Of a stretch of DNA of 64,000 bases, positions 1 through 8,837 are shown piece after piece; the first letter of the stretch is position 1, and each line of letters starts with the position of its first letter. Position numbers and translations under genes: made by a program. This stretch comes from Aliiglaciecola sp. CAU 1673 (GTDB lineage Bacteria > Pseudomonadota > Gammaproteobacteria > Enterobacterales > Alteromonadaceae): assembly GCF_029223185.1 (NCBI RefSeq), contig NZ_JARHUG010000018.1, positions 1 through 64,000 of the forward strand, given 5' to 3'. A model generated the notes under the pieces. The model worked only from the letters and a program-made list of their open reading frames with translations, was not told the DNA's origin and ran no database searches.

Positions 1-49
1 ACACCTGTTTGGCTAAATCAATGCCATAGAAATAAGTTAAATCTGACAT
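1..49 (-). CDS. IS110-family transposase, first 16 residues (partial)
   Basis: The start codon is at 49-47 on the minus strand and encodes the same N-terminus (MSDLTYFYGIDLAKQV) as the full transposase at 32975. It includes the first catalytic Asp of the DEDD RuvC-like domain. The gene continues beyond the left edge of the window. It is oriented opposite to the second copy. Confidence 0.85.
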   Translation of the reverse strand, partial: MSDLTYFYGIDLAKQV

Positions 50-121
50 GGACGGTTCCTCTTAAGTTGGCCACCGCTAAAGCGTGGCACACCCCGGAAG
101 AAGGGGGAGTCCATATCATTC
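1..121 (-). mobile_element. IS110-family (IS1111-type) element, left end only
   Basis: These bases are the exact reverse complement of 32903-33023, the left end of the complete IS copy at 32903-34269. They include the subterminal inverted repeat ATGGACTCCCCC, here at 103-114 on the opposite strand. The rest of the element lies outside the window to the left. The boundary near 121 is inferred from the usual IS1111 arrangement, in which about 7 bp lie outside the left repeat. Identity between the two copies actually extends to base 123. Confidence 0.9.
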
Positions 122-534
122 GTATCAATGACACTTATGGCCACGATGCTGGAGACAAGGCTATTCGTTGGGTCGCACAACTGATAAAGCAAAGCGTGAG
201 AAAAAGTGATTGTGTCGCCAGGGTGGGCGGTGAAGAGTTTGCCGTGATGTTACCTAACACCAATCCACCCAATGCCAAGCTCACCGCCGAGAAAATACGC
301 CAGGCCATCGAGTCATCCCCCCTGGTCTTTAAAAATCGTACCATTCCTATCACAGTAAGTGCAGGAGTCAGTGCCATCATCAATTCCGACAGTCAGTTTG
401 AACTAGCTATCACTCGCTCTGATAAAGCCCTATATCAAGCTAAACAAAGTGGTCGAAATAAGGTTGTGCTGGATCCATTGATAGAAAATGCTGAACCTAT
501 GGAAGCTGACCAACAATCTGTTATGGCGTCTTAA
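122..534 (+). pseudogene. GGDEF diguanylate cyclase, 5' end removed by IS insertion
   Basis: From about base 122 the reading frame gives the second part of a GGDEF domain: RINDTYGHDAGD, then an RKSD inhibitory-site (RxxD-type) motif, then the GGEEF active-site signature, and the C-terminal ALYQAKQSGRN helix. The first strand and helix of the domain and any sensor region are missing, because the IS end replaces them within the DxDxFKxIND segment. An open frame runs from the IS into the gene from base 67, but its first ~18 codons are IS sequence, so a start there would give only a partial domain. The remnant is unlikely to make c-di-GMP. What the original N-terminus sensed cannot be told. Confidence 0.85.
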
Positions 535-695
535 TCAGAAAATGGTTTCTTACAGACAAATCACCAAACTGGCGCTATTCATTTATGGTGACGGGCGGCA
601 CAGAGTAAAACTAAGACGTGACCAATGCAGCCTCTCACATGCTGTTGCTTTCGTCACAACTTATTGGCCACTTTCATTGAAGAAATGTAGAGCAA

Positions 696-1133
696 ATGCA
701 AAATAATCCTCACCTTTTTATTGCCGCCCTATTAAGTTTTATTGCCGCCCTGCTGCATATTGCCGTGGTTATCGGCGGCGGTAACTGGTATCGCTTCTTT
801 GGCGCCGGTGAGGGAATGGCGCAGCTTGCCGAAGCCGGCAGTTGGACCCCGGTGCTCATTACCCTGGCGATTGCCACTGTGCTCTTTGTTTGGGGGCTTT
901 ACGGGCTCAGTGGTGCGGGAGTGATGGGGAAGTTGCCATTGTTGAAACCTGCATTGGGCCTGATCACTGCTGTATACCTTATTCGCGGCGCAGCCGGACT
1001 GATATTGCCCTTCGTCAGTAATCATCCGCAGGTTCAGCAAAACTCGATAATGTTCTGGATGATAAGTTCGCTGATTTGCCTGGTATTTGGTCTGTTTTAC
1101 CTGTTTGGCACCCTGCGCAGCTGGCAGCAATAG
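696..1133 (+). CDS. small membrane protein, unknown function
   Basis: This 145-residue protein is almost entirely hydrophobic, with about four predicted transmembrane segments (roughly residues 5-26, 50-70, 85-108 and 118-140). I do not recognise a characterised family. No conserved polar catalytic motif is visible between the helices. It stands 160 bp downstream of the truncated GGDEF gene and 66 bp ahead of a VOC-family gene on the same strand. It most likely sits in the inner membrane. The frame is open from an ATG and has codon use like its neighbours, so I regard it as a real gene. Confidence 0.75.
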   Translation: MQNNPHLFIAALLSFIAALLHIAVVIGGGNWYRFFGAGEGMAQLAEAGSWTPVLITLAIATVLFVWGLYGLSGAGVMGKLPLLKPALGLITAVYLIRGAAGLILPFVSNHPQVQQNSIMFWMISSLICLVFGLFYLFGTLRSWQQ

Positions 1134-1199
1134 CGCAGGCGAAGCGACAAGGAAAGCATCGAAAATCAAACGAAGCCGTGCCCCGGGGAGGATAATACT

Positions 1200-1673
1200 T
1201 TGCAAAGCCAACTGACCAGGGCATTGGTTATCGCTACCATGATATGCGGGCTACCCGCTATGCCAAATTCTTTAGCTGAACAAACCAGTAATAAGGGGGC
1301 GCCCATCCAACTTAGTGGCATGAAAACCCGAATCGAAACACCCTTTTTTGAAGAATCTTTGGCCTTTTATACCGACTACATCGGTTTATCAGTGCTGGAG
1401 TCTTGGGATGAGAAGGGCGACAGAGGCGTCATTCTGGGGATAAGCAAAACCCCACAAGCGGAAGCGTTTCTAGAAATTGCCGCTACGCCTTCGGTCCCCA
1501 TATATCAAGGCCTGAGCCTTCAGTTTCGCAGCAAAGACTTACAGGGTTTTGTGGAGAAATTTGCAAATACCATTTCCTTCACCGGTCCAACAAAGCGCCC
1601 ATGGGGCAGCACTTATCTGTATTTGACCGACCCGTCCGGGATCCGGGTCATCCTGTATGAAGGCGACTTGTAA
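1200..1673 (+). CDS. VOC-superfamily (glyoxalase/bleomycin-resistance fold) protein, exported
   Basis: This 157-residue protein starts at TTG, chosen because GGGGAGG lies 8 bp upstream. A signal-peptide-like N-terminus (about residues 1-26) precedes a single vicinal-oxygen-chelate module. That module begins with KTRIETPFFEESLAFYTDYIGL and ends with the typical LYLTDPSGIRVILYEGD. VOC proteins bind metal and act on diverse substrates, and the substrate cannot be inferred here. An export signal is unusual for this superfamily. It is directly followed by the CPBP protease gene (TAA immediately followed by ATG), so the two are probably co-transcribed and translationally coupled. Confidence 0.8.
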   Translation: MQSQLTRALVIATMICGLPAMPNSLAEQTSNKGAPIQLSGMKTRIETPFFEESLAFYTDYIGLSVLESWDEKGDRGVILGISKTPQAEAFLEIAATPSVPIYQGLSLQFRSKDLQGFVEKFANTISFTGPTKRPWGSTYLYLTDPSGIRVILYEGDL

Positions 1674-2474
1674 ATGCCGTCCACCGATAGCCCGGCGCCC
1701 GTACAGATACAATCGAAAATACACTACTGGCAACGTACCTTAATTCTCATTCTGGCAGGTTTCGCAGGCATCTTGTCTGCTCTGCCCTTGATCCCGAACC
1801 TGCTTGACTTGGCCGCCGAGTCCCCGCCTTTTCCGATCCCCGTGATCCAGGCAATATCAACGCTGCAGTCAACCATTGTTCTTATCGCCATGGTGTTTAT
1901 TGGCGCGAAGATGGCGCCCAAAGCAGGTTTGGGTACCCCCATTGTCGATGCCTGGCTAGTGGGAGCCTGGGTGCAGCCTCCGCTTCGGCAAATACTGTTG
2001 TCAGCCATCGCTGGCGGCATTCTCGGGGGCCTGGCATTGGTGGCTTTTTATCAGCTTTACCTGCCCTATCTCCCCGCGACATTTGTTGAGAACGTCAAGG
2101 AACTGATGTTACCCCTGTCCTCGCGGCTGCTTTATGGCGGCATTACCGAAGAATTGCTCGTGCGTTATGGAATGATGTCATTTTTGGTATGGCTTGGCGT
2201 ACGCCTCACTCAAAAGCAGGGGGATGGTGCGCAGACAGTTCATTACGTAGTGGCCATCTTACTGTCGGCTGTCATATTCGCACTCGGTCATCTGCCCGTA
2301 ACGGCATTACTCACTCCTGAGCTTACAATGCCCCTGGTCTTCTATGTGATGATGGGCAACAGCCTTTTCGGTTTGATTGCCGGGTATCTATACTGGCGTC
2401 ATGGCCTGGAGTCTGCCATGTTGGCGCATATGCTCGCCCACTTGGTGACGGTGACACTTGAGGGCATGTTCTGA
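1674..2474 (+). CDS. CPBP-family intramembrane metalloprotease
   Basis: This 266-residue polytopic membrane protein carries the CPBP (CaaX protease / Abi) signature in its second half: EELLVR (motif 1, the catalytic Glu pair), FALGH (motif 2) and HMLAH (motif 3). The His and Glu residues coordinate zinc inside the membrane in this family. Bacterial members act in prenyl-protein-like processing, bacteriocin self-immunity or unknown proteolysis; nothing nearby points to a substrate. It directly abuts the exported VOC gene. The three motifs are intact, so the protein is probably active. Confidence 0.85.
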   Translation: MPSTDSPAPVQIQSKIHYWQRTLILILAGFAGILSALPLIPNLLDLAAESPPFPIPVIQAISTLQSTIVLIAMVFIGAKMAPKAGLGTPIVDAWLVGAWVQPPLRQILLSAIAGGILGGLALVAFYQLYLPYLPATFVENVKELMLPLSSRLLYGGITEELLVRYGMMSFLVWLGVRLTQKQGDGAQTVHYVVAILLSAVIFALGHLPVTALLTPELTMPLVFYVMMGNSLFGLIAGYLYWRHGLESAMLAHMLAHLVTVTLEGMF

Positions 2475-2550
2475 GCCCCCAGGGCAACCAACCTGTTGTC
2501 ACATTCTGGCAAGTAGAATAATCCGGCGGCGCTAGCGGACAACACTTGGC

Positions 2551-3051
2551 ATGACTTTACTATCTTATTTCTGGCAAATGTGGGAGCTTGCCATTAACGG
2601 CGAGCTTCAGGGGATCTGGTTCTGGGCAGCAGTGTATATGCTGCTTGTCTGTGGCTACTCATTGGTATATCAGGTAAGGACACGTGCCTGGCCCTTTACC
2701 AAAGGCCAATTACTCGGGCTGGATGTGAGCAAATTTGGGGCAACCGAGAGGGATAGTTCAGCTCAGGACTATGTGGCAGAGGCACTCTATCGCTACACAA
2801 TCGATGGTGTTGAATATACCGGCACCCGTATCTCTCCCTGGATTTTTGTAGCCAGCCACAACGCCAGAAGCCTGCTGCAAAAACAGCTGTCCGCAATTCA
2901 GCGCTATCCCGATGGCAGAGTGAAAGTCTTTTACCATCCCGTCAATCCACAGAAGGCCTTTTTAATCCTCCCTGGTTGGCTGGGGATAGCAGTAACATCT
3001 GTGCTGGGTATTTTGCCTCTGCTTACCTATTACCTGAAATACCACTATTGA
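2551..3051 (+). CDS. DUF3592-type membrane protein
   Basis: This 166-residue protein has transmembrane segments near residues 20-40 and 142-162. They flank a soluble beta-rich region with YTIDGVEYTGTRI and RVKVFYHPVNPQKAFL, which is the DUF3592 pattern. The biological role of the family is not established. It lies 76 bp after the CPBP gene on the same strand. Confidence 0.75.
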   Translation: MTLLSYFWQMWELAINGELQGIWFWAAVYMLLVCGYSLVYQVRTRAWPFTKGQLLGLDVSKFGATERDSSAQDYVAEALYRYTIDGVEYTGTRISPWIFVASHNARSLLQKQLSAIQRYPDGRVKVFYHPVNPQKAFLILPGWLGIAVTSVLGILPLLTYYLKYHY

Positions 3052-3112
3052 TCCCATCGTAGGGCTCTTCGTTGCACTTCCCTACCCAATTCAATACCTT
3101 ACTGATAAGGTA

Positions 3113-3508
3113 ATGACCATCCACCAACATTTGCTACTGATCATGCAAGACCCACAAATTGAAAAACGCCTAAAGAGCGCCAAGCGACTGGCCACCCTGC
3201 TCGATGGTGTCTGGACTATCCCCTTTACCAAATGGCGCTTTGGTGTGGATGCTTTGCTCGGTTTGCTACCCATTGCAGGCGATTTGATTGGCGCCGTTTT
3301 GGGCCTTTCCATCGTTTGGCATGCCCAGCAGTTGAAAGCGCCCTTAAACGTTAAACTGAAAATGCTGCTTAATATCCTTCTGGATCTGGTGCTTGGCCTG
3401 GTGCCGGTGATTGGGGATATTGCCGACATGTTCTTTCGCAAGAATTTGCGCAATGCAGCATTGTTAGAGGACTGGATAAATCAACAAACCGTTACCCGCC
3501 CCTCCTAA
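3113..3508 (+). CDS. DUF4112 domain protein
   Basis: This 131-residue protein has the DUF4112 pattern: RLATLLDGVWTIPFTKWRFGVDALLGLLPIAGDL followed by a second hydrophobic segment ending GLVPVIGDIADMFF. It probably has two membrane-embedded hairpins containing Gly-Asp motifs. The function is unknown. It precedes the tautomerase gene by 18 bp, suggesting an operon. Confidence 0.8.
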   Translation: MTIHQHLLLIMQDPQIEKRLKSAKRLATLLDGVWTIPFTKWRFGVDALLGLLPIAGDLIGAVLGLSIVWHAQQLKAPLNVKLKMLLNILLDLVLGLVPVIGDIADMFFRKNLRNAALLEDWINQQTVTRPS

Positions 3509-3526
3509 GCAACAGAGAAATCGTTT

Positions 3527-3868
3527 ATGCCTCATCTGATTATTCATTACGCCAAAGAACTGGACAGTAAACCCGGTGCCAAACGGCTGGTAGAATCCGT
3601 CTACCAAGGTGCCTTGGCCTCAGGCCTATTCAGCGCCCCCGGGATCAAGGTCCGCGCCCAGGCCTTCGAGCATTTTCAGACCGGTGAATCCGACCTACCC
3701 TTTATCCATGTAGAGGCGCGGATCCTGGGCGGACGCACCGCTGATCAGAAAAGCGCCTTGTCAGCCCTGATCCTGCAAGGTCTATCCGAACTGCCCTTAG
3801 CCTCCGTGTCGTTAACGGTAGAGGTGGTGGATATGCATAACCCAAGCTATGCCAAGCTGGTGAAATAA
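3527..3868 (+). CDS. 5-carboxymethyl-2-hydroxymuconate isomerase-like tautomerase
   Basis: This 113-residue protein starts MPHLIIHYAKEL, with the N-terminal proline that serves as catalytic base in the tautomerase superfamily. Its length and the GESDLPFIHVEARILGGR segment fit the CHMI (HpaF) family. CHMI isomerises 5-carboxymethyl-2-hydroxymuconate in homoprotocatechuate breakdown. No other gene of that pathway is in the window, so the true substrate is uncertain. The upstream sequence CAGAGAAATCG gives only a weak ribosome-binding site. Confidence 0.8.
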   Translation: MPHLIIHYAKELDSKPGAKRLVESVYQGALASGLFSAPGIKVRAQAFEHFQTGESDLPFIHVEARILGGRTADQKSALSALILQGLSELPLASVSLTVEVVDMHNPSYAKLVK

Positions 3869-3949
3869 AGCAATTTACACCCGCCTGGGAAATGGCGATT
3901 AACTCATCTAAAATTCATTGTTAATCAGTACCTTGAATGGCAACTTTCT

Positions 3950-4912
3950 ATGACACTTCGCTCTCACCCAGCGCTGGCTGCGACACTGCTCCTGCCTGCC
4001 TCCTTAACATTTGCAGCCAGCCTGAGCGTCTCTGAGCCAGTTATCCGTAAGGACCTGCCCTCTGCCTCGGCAAACATGCTAATGGGTGAGCGTTTATATG
4101 TGGTGGGCGATGACGCGTCTTTTTTGTTTGTACTAGACAATAACTTCGAGATGATCGACAAAACGCCAATCAGCCCCCTGCAACCCGCTGCCGATGGCAG
4201 GGTACCGGGTGATATCAAAGAGGATATGGAAGCCATGGATGCCATGGAAGTGCATGGCGAGGCGGCGCTTGTGATCTTGGGCTCTGGCACCAAACCAAGG
4301 TTTAGGGAAAAAGGCATAGTGTTGGCGCTGGATAATAGCTTTAAAGTGGAACGTGACCTTGCCCCCCTTTATCAGCAATTACATCAAGCAACCGGTTTTA
4401 AAGCCAGCGAGACCCTTAATATTGAGGGGTTAGCCAGTGATGCCGAATATGTGTATATCTTTAATCGGGGCAGCCGCAGCCCCAATGCTATATTCAGGCT
4501 GAATAAAGCCAACTTTATTCAGTACATGCTGGGTCAAACCGACAGTATTGAGCACATCAATGCTCAAATAGTGCGCTTACCAAAAAACAACGTAATGGAG
4601 TCCACTTTTTCCGGCGCCGTTTATAGCCCCGCCATGAAAAAGCTATTCTTCACCGCATCAATGGAAGGCGATAAAAACGAGATTCTGGGTAGTTTTGTCG
4701 GATGGCTGACGCCAGAACAGATGGATTTCAAATCGCCCCTGGACTTATCCTCTCAACCCCTGGCAGTGATGCTTAATGGCAAGAATCTCATTAACAAAAT
4801 TGAGTCCATCACTTTAAGCAGGGAAGACGAAAACCAGGTTGAGGGCGCACTTGCCGCAGACAATGATGATGGCACCAGCCAGTTTATGCGTTTCACTCTG
4901 TCTCTGGATTAG
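3950..4912 (+). CDS. secreted beta-propeller-like protein (DUF6929-like)
   Basis: This 320-residue protein has a signal peptide (about residues 1-23, ending LTFAAS). The mature part is rich in short beta strands with repeated patterns such as LYVVGDDASFLFVLDN, YVYIFNRGSRSPNAIF and KLFFTASMEGDKNEILGSFVGWL. This suggests a propeller-like fold, as in the DUF6929 family. No enzymatic residues can be assigned. A small membrane protein follows 11 bp downstream and is probably co-transcribed. Confidence 0.7.
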   Translation: MTLRSHPALAATLLLPASLTFAASLSVSEPVIRKDLPSASANMLMGERLYVVGDDASFLFVLDNNFEMIDKTPISPLQPAADGRVPGDIKEDMEAMDAMEVHGEAALVILGSGTKPRFREKGIVLALDNSFKVERDLAPLYQQLHQATGFKASETLNIEGLASDAEYVYIFNRGSRSPNAIFRLNKANFIQYMLGQTDSIEHINAQIVRLPKNNVMESTFSGAVYSPAMKKLFFTASMEGDKNEILGSFVGWLTPEQMDFKSPLDLSSQPLAVMLNGKNLINKIESITLSREDENQVEGALAADNDDGTSQFMRFTLSLD

Positions 4913-4923
4913 CAATCGCTAAA

Positions 4924-5364
4924 ATGCCGCTCTCATACGAGACATTGGACACCATTGCCGACAGCTTCAGTCCACTTATTGCCCTTTTTGCCCTGGCTTT
5001 AATTGTAAATCCGCTTCGCTTGGGACAGCGCAAAATGGCAATGCAACGTCTTAAAGCCCTTGCTGCATTGCTGGTACTTATTTACGGCTTTATGTTGTTG
5101 GATATGAAGCTGGATCCTGATGAAAAGTGGGCCATTGATTACAGCACCCATACTGCCTTTGCCCTGTGTTTTTGCGCCTTTAACTGGCATTTTGAGCCCA
5201 GATGGCGGCTGCTATGGCCACTAGTGTTGCTTGCCTATCTTTTGTTGATGCTTTACCAGGGGTATCACCCATTTATAGACATTATCATCACGTTGATGCT
5301 GACAGGCCCTATAACCTTTTTACTCTTAGGCAGGTCTAAGGGCATCACATCCAACCCGCAGTAA
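4924..5364 (+). CDS. four-helix membrane protein with PAP2-like His motifs
   Basis: This 146-residue protein has about four transmembrane segments. Two histidine motifs resemble the later signature motifs of PAP2 phosphatases: YSTHTAF (like the PSGH motif) and GYHPFID (an HxxxD motif). The first PAP2 motif, KX6RP, is not found, so phosphatase activity is doubtful. It follows the secreted propeller-like gene by 11 bp. I treat the family assignment as tentative. Confidence 0.6.
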   Translation: MPLSYETLDTIADSFSPLIALFALALIVNPLRLGQRKMAMQRLKALAALLVLIYGFMLLDMKLDPDEKWAIDYSTHTAFALCFCAFNWHFEPRWRLLWPLVLLAYLLLMLYQGYHPFIDIIITLMLTGPITFLLLGRSKGITSNPQ

Positions 5365-5530
5365 ACTTATCCCCAGTACCATTCGTTGTTTTATCCATAC
5401 ATGTTTATTGATGTCAGCCTCAAAGCCGCTTTATCTCAAACCAGACTAACAAAAAACGGCATATTCTTAACATGTAGCAGCACCATATAACCTAGGAATA
5501 AAAAATTTACCGCGAGCTGATGCAACAATC

Positions 5531-6619
5531 CTACATCCCCTTGCCCGGTGCTGTCTGATTGATTGACTGATGAGTTTCCTGCAACAAGTAGAAATCGGCA
5601 CTGGATTTAGCGTGATTAAAGTTAACCTTTGCCCAGTAGCTAGCCTGCGTGCTGTCTTGTTCCACATATAAGTAGAACTTTGCCAATTCGGCTGCGTGAG
5701 CATAGTTATGCTCATCACTTCGTTGCGCAATCCTGGCCCGCATAGCCTTCAGCCATTTTTTGCCTGAATCGGAAGCCTTCTCCGCCATCGCCAACCTTAG
5801 CAGCAAAGCATCATTGATATCGGCATGACCTTCAGTGATGGCCACCAACTTGTTTAGCACCTGTTGATGATGATTTAGCGCCAGCTGTACGTCAGCCCAC
5901 AAAGCAATGTAGCTAACCTGAGTATCAGCAAGATACTCTTCCTGCAAATGCGACAACGCCAATTCGGGTTCATCCATCGACAGAGCTAAAGTCGCAAGGA
6001 TCTCATTGGTCCAATGGCGCTGAGCAGCAGGCAAACCGTCAGATGATGGCAACATTTTCAACAACTGCGCATACAACACATGGATGTGATCTGGTATCAC
6101 CTGCATACGTGTCTCCACCACACAGGCGGCAATAATGCTGGCATCGGCCACCGCGAGGAGCTTTTCGCAAGCCTTTACGGCTTGTTCATGCTCTCCTAAA
6201 TTATTCAGCACTGACGCTTTGAGCAACCACAAATCCGCATTGTGAGGCTGGCTTTTGAGAGCCTGTTGCAGTGTCTGATTGGCGGTAAAAAAATCGTGTT
6301 GGTGTTGCTGTAGCTTTGCCAACAAGTAGAGTCGGCGCACTTCTTCCTGCTCATTATTTACCTTGAGCGTTTCAAGAGCGGCTTGCAGAGATGGCAGGGT
6401 GGACTCAGCAAAGCCTAAATGCGTTACCTTGGAGAGCTGTTGTTGTAAGCCATCAAGGGTAATGGGCTGCACTGTCACGCTTTTCTGTTTTCTGTCCGCT
6501 GGCGGATGGTCGTGTCCTTCGTGGGCGTAACCTTGTAAAGCCCAGCAGACACAAAAGGCCAAGCCCCATAAATGCCAGTATTTGAACCTGAGATTGTGTT
6601 GGCACTGTTTGATTGTCAT
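5531..6619 (-). CDS. periplasmic TPR-repeat protein, last gene of the DUF4331 operon
   Basis: This 362-residue protein has an N-terminal signal segment (about residues 12-32), then a His-rich HEGHDH motif just after cleavage that could bind metal. Helical repeats follow that fit tetratricopeptide repeats (for example NADLWLLKASVLNNLGEHEQAVKACEKLL, broken here only for description). It is the distal gene of a minus-strand set: ECF sigma, anti-sigma, DUF4331 protein, lipoprotein, TPR protein, with a 43-bp gap to the lipoprotein gene. A scaffolding role in the envelope is plausible but not shown. Confidence 0.75.
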   Translation of the reverse strand: MTIKQCQHNLRFKYWHLWGLAFCVCWALQGYAHEGHDHPPADRKQKSVTVQPITLDGLQQQLSKVTHLGFAESTLPSLQAALETLKVNNEQEEVRRLYLLAKLQQHQHDFFTANQTLQQALKSQPHNADLWLLKASVLNNLGEHEQAVKACEKLLAVADASIIAACVVETRMQVIPDHIHVLYAQLLKMLPSSDGLPAAQRHWTNEILATLALSMDEPELALSHLQEEYLADTQVSYIALWADVQLALNHHQQVLNKLVAITEGHADINDALLLRLAMAEKASDSGKKWLKAMRARIAQRSDEHNYAHAAELAKFYLYVEQDSTQASYWAKVNFNHAKSSADFYLLQETHQSINQTAPGKGM

Positions 6620-6662
6620 TTTTTATACCTCAATAGGAAGCCATCCTTGGCAACAAAGTCAA

Positions 6663-7166
6663 TTAATCTACAAGCAAATCGTCATAGGCCCCGGGCTGTG
6701 TGACATCGTCATCAATAGCCCGACCATTTAAACGAAGAGGCGCCGCATTGGCGTCCTGGGAAAACGCTGAGCGACTAAGCTCGGAAAACAATACTGGCAA
6801 TGCTTCTACGACAATCACCAGGGTGGCCGACACCGGTTGGCTACGCCTGTCGGTAACTGAAAAACTGAAACTGTCTTCACCGGTGAATTCCAAACCAGGG
6901 GTATAGCTATAGTTACCGCTAGCATTGAGGGTTACCGCGCCAAATTGTGGCGGTTGCAGCAAGGTAAAGGTTAAGGTGTCATTGTCAGCATCGATGGCTT
7001 GCAAGGTGCCACTAATGCTTTGTTCGGATTGCGTGGTGACACTGGCATCCATGGCCACCGGCGCAGTGTTTGTCGGCGGCGGTGGTGCAGGTGCTGCCGA
7101 GTCATCACCGTCGAAACAGCCACTAAGGACTAATGTCAGAGCAACAATAAAGAGTGGTTTGTTCAT
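6663..7166 (-). CDS. lipoprotein with one cadherin/Ig-like (VCBS-type) domain
   Basis: This 167-residue protein has a lipobox, LVLSGC, with the acylated Cys near residue 17. A Pro-rich linker follows, then one beta-sandwich domain with the bacterial cadherin-like pattern: AIDADNDTLTFTLLQPP, GAVTLNASGNYSYTP, GEDSFSFSVTD. The C-terminal ~40 residues do not match that domain. It lies 11 bp downstream of the DUF4331 gene, so it is in the same transcript. Envelope attachment is inferred from the lipobox; no ligand can be named. Confidence 0.8.
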   Translation of the reverse strand: MNKPLFIVALTLVLSGCFDGDDSAAPAPPPPTNTAPVAMDASVTTQSEQSISGTLQAIDADNDTLTFTLLQPPQFGAVTLNASGNYSYTPGLEFTGEDSFSFSVTDRRSQPVSATLVIVVEALPVLFSELSRSAFSQDANAAPLRLNGRAIDDDVTQPGAYDDLLVD

Positions 7167-7177
7167 GACATCTTCCT

Positions 7178-8758
7178 TTAATTAGAACCAGGTAATGGGG
7201 TCGCCAAATACGGGAAAGCGCTGGTCATCATGCGGGCATCCAGTGGTGCACCATCGGTAAAGGGCACATTGCCGACATTCGCATCAGCCTCTTCACACAG
7301 GCCTAAATTCGTCGCTTCGCCGTTAACCGGAATGGGATGACATAAGGCCCCCATTACCACACGCAAGGCAATATCGACCACATCGTCTCCGGGTCTGCGG
7401 CCGTTGGGGAATCCCGCCAAATCGTCTCCAGCCACGCCAAAGGGAGATTGGGCATCAGCGGGAACCGCAGCAATAGCAGTATTTAAGCGCAGCATTTCTG
7501 AGGGAGTAACTTGGGCCAGCTGATTAACACCAGAGAAGCCAGTCAAAAAAGCGGTGACCAAATCCGTCCGCGGAAAATTGGTTGGCGCCAGGGTGGGCAG
7601 TGAGGTGCCCAACGTCGCGTTGACGGCATCCAAAAATAAAATATTCAGCAACTCAGGTAGGCTGGGATGGGTCACATAATCGGCAAATTGCCCGTCTTGA
7701 CTGGGATGAGAAGATGAAAACTTATCCTTGTCGCCAATACCAATCACCAATTCATTCACCAGTGGATTGCCCAATCGGGAAACTTGGGTCATGGCCCCAC
7801 CACTCACTGCAGGTTTGTCGAATGTGGCATTGGGATTCAAAATAGTGGCTTGGGGCAAACGGGCTGTAGTCCAGGTGCCAATGACGCCGTTACCACTGCC
7901 AACGATACAAGACTTTGGCACTTCCAAGGCAATACTGGTGACATTTTTATCGGCCAGGTCGTCGTTACTTGACGCTTGGGTGATGCCGCCAGGAAAGCCA
8001 TTGCCATCGCCAGTACCTGGGGCGCTGTCCCCCTCAACCGGCACATAATTGACCAGATCAAATGTTTTGCCCAGGTTAACCACAAAGGGATCTTTGCGCT
8101 GACCGACGAAGACTTTTGCCGGCAACGCACAATTGGGCAATATGGTGGTATAAACGAACTGCTGAGCATACTGCTCATATCCCTGCTCAGAGCCAAAGGT
8201 CTTGGTACCTATGAAGTCCAGGGGCTTAGCAAAGGTTGTTGTGCCGTTTGCTGACAAAGGGGTGCGCATGCCACTGCGCATTTCGCCTTGCACCAGTGAC
8301 ACGGAATAATTTTCAAAAAAGTTGGCATTAGCTTGGGTATCGCGGCTAACGGGGCCTACGTTTTTCAGCGGCACCTTCACTGTTCTTTGATTACCCTCGG
8401 GTCCTATTGGTAACGCCACACCCTCGCCATTGGCACCGAGGCTTGCATCAAAGTCGAACACGAAAGATATATCTTCCAGAGCGTCACCATCGTTGTCGAT
8501 ATGTATGACATAGTGAGCCCGAGGATGCATGGCAAAATAATTGGGGCCGCCGTAGGCGTCTTGTAAGGGGATGTAGTTTGCAATCAGCGTAACGTAGTCC
8601 TCACGCCCCTCTTCATAGCTGTTAAAGGCATAAAAGTCTGTGGAATCGATAGTAGGGGTTTGGGTAACGCTAGGCGCTTCACGGTGACTAGAGGCAGAGA
8701 CGGACACCGCTATAGCACTGGCTAGCGCAGCAATGGCAAATTGAGTCTGAATGTTCAT
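7178..8758 (-). CDS. DUF4331 family secreted protein
   Basis: This 526-residue protein has a signal peptide (about residues 1-23). The mature chain begins SSHREAPSVTQTPTIDSTDFYAF, the hallmark of DUF4331. Further family features are HYVIHIDNDGDALEDISFVFDF and a C-terminal region with GRRPGDDVVDIALRVVMG. DUF4331 proteins are exported and of unknown biochemical function. They frequently sit behind an ECF sigma / anti-sigma pair, as here: the anti-sigma gene ends 79 bp upstream. Confidence 0.9.
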   Translation of the reverse strand: MNIQTQFAIAALASAIAVSVSASSHREAPSVTQTPTIDSTDFYAFNSYEEGREDYVTLIANYIPLQDAYGGPNYFAMHPRAHYVIHIDNDGDALEDISFVFDFDASLGANGEGVALPIGPEGNQRTVKVPLKNVGPVSRDTQANANFFENYSVSLVQGEMRSGMRTPLSANGTTTFAKPLDFIGTKTFGSEQGYEQYAQQFVYTTILPNCALPAKVFVGQRKDPFVVNLGKTFDLVNYVPVEGDSAPGTGDGNGFPGGITQASSNDDLADKNVTSIALEVPKSCIVGSGNGVIGTWTTARLPQATILNPNATFDKPAVSGGAMTQVSRLGNPLVNELVIGIGDKDKFSSSHPSQDGQFADYVTHPSLPELLNILFLDAVNATLGTSLPTLAPTNFPRTDLVTAFLTGFSGVNQLAQVTPSEMLRLNTAIAAVPADAQSPFGVAGDDLAGFPNGRRPGDDVVDIALRVVMGALCHPIPVNGEATNLGLCEEADANVGNVPFTDGAPLDARMMTSAFPYLATPLPGSN

Positions 8759-8837
8759 ATAGAAACCTTCTTTGTTGTGGGTTCGTTAAAGCCAAACGGA
8801 CAACAAAGAAGGTTGGATGCAAGATTTCTGGTCTTTT

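Noticed and set aside
4924-5364. PAP2 phosphatase
   Set aside because: Only two of the three signature motifs are approximated and KX6RP is missing, so only a PAP2-like topology is stated.
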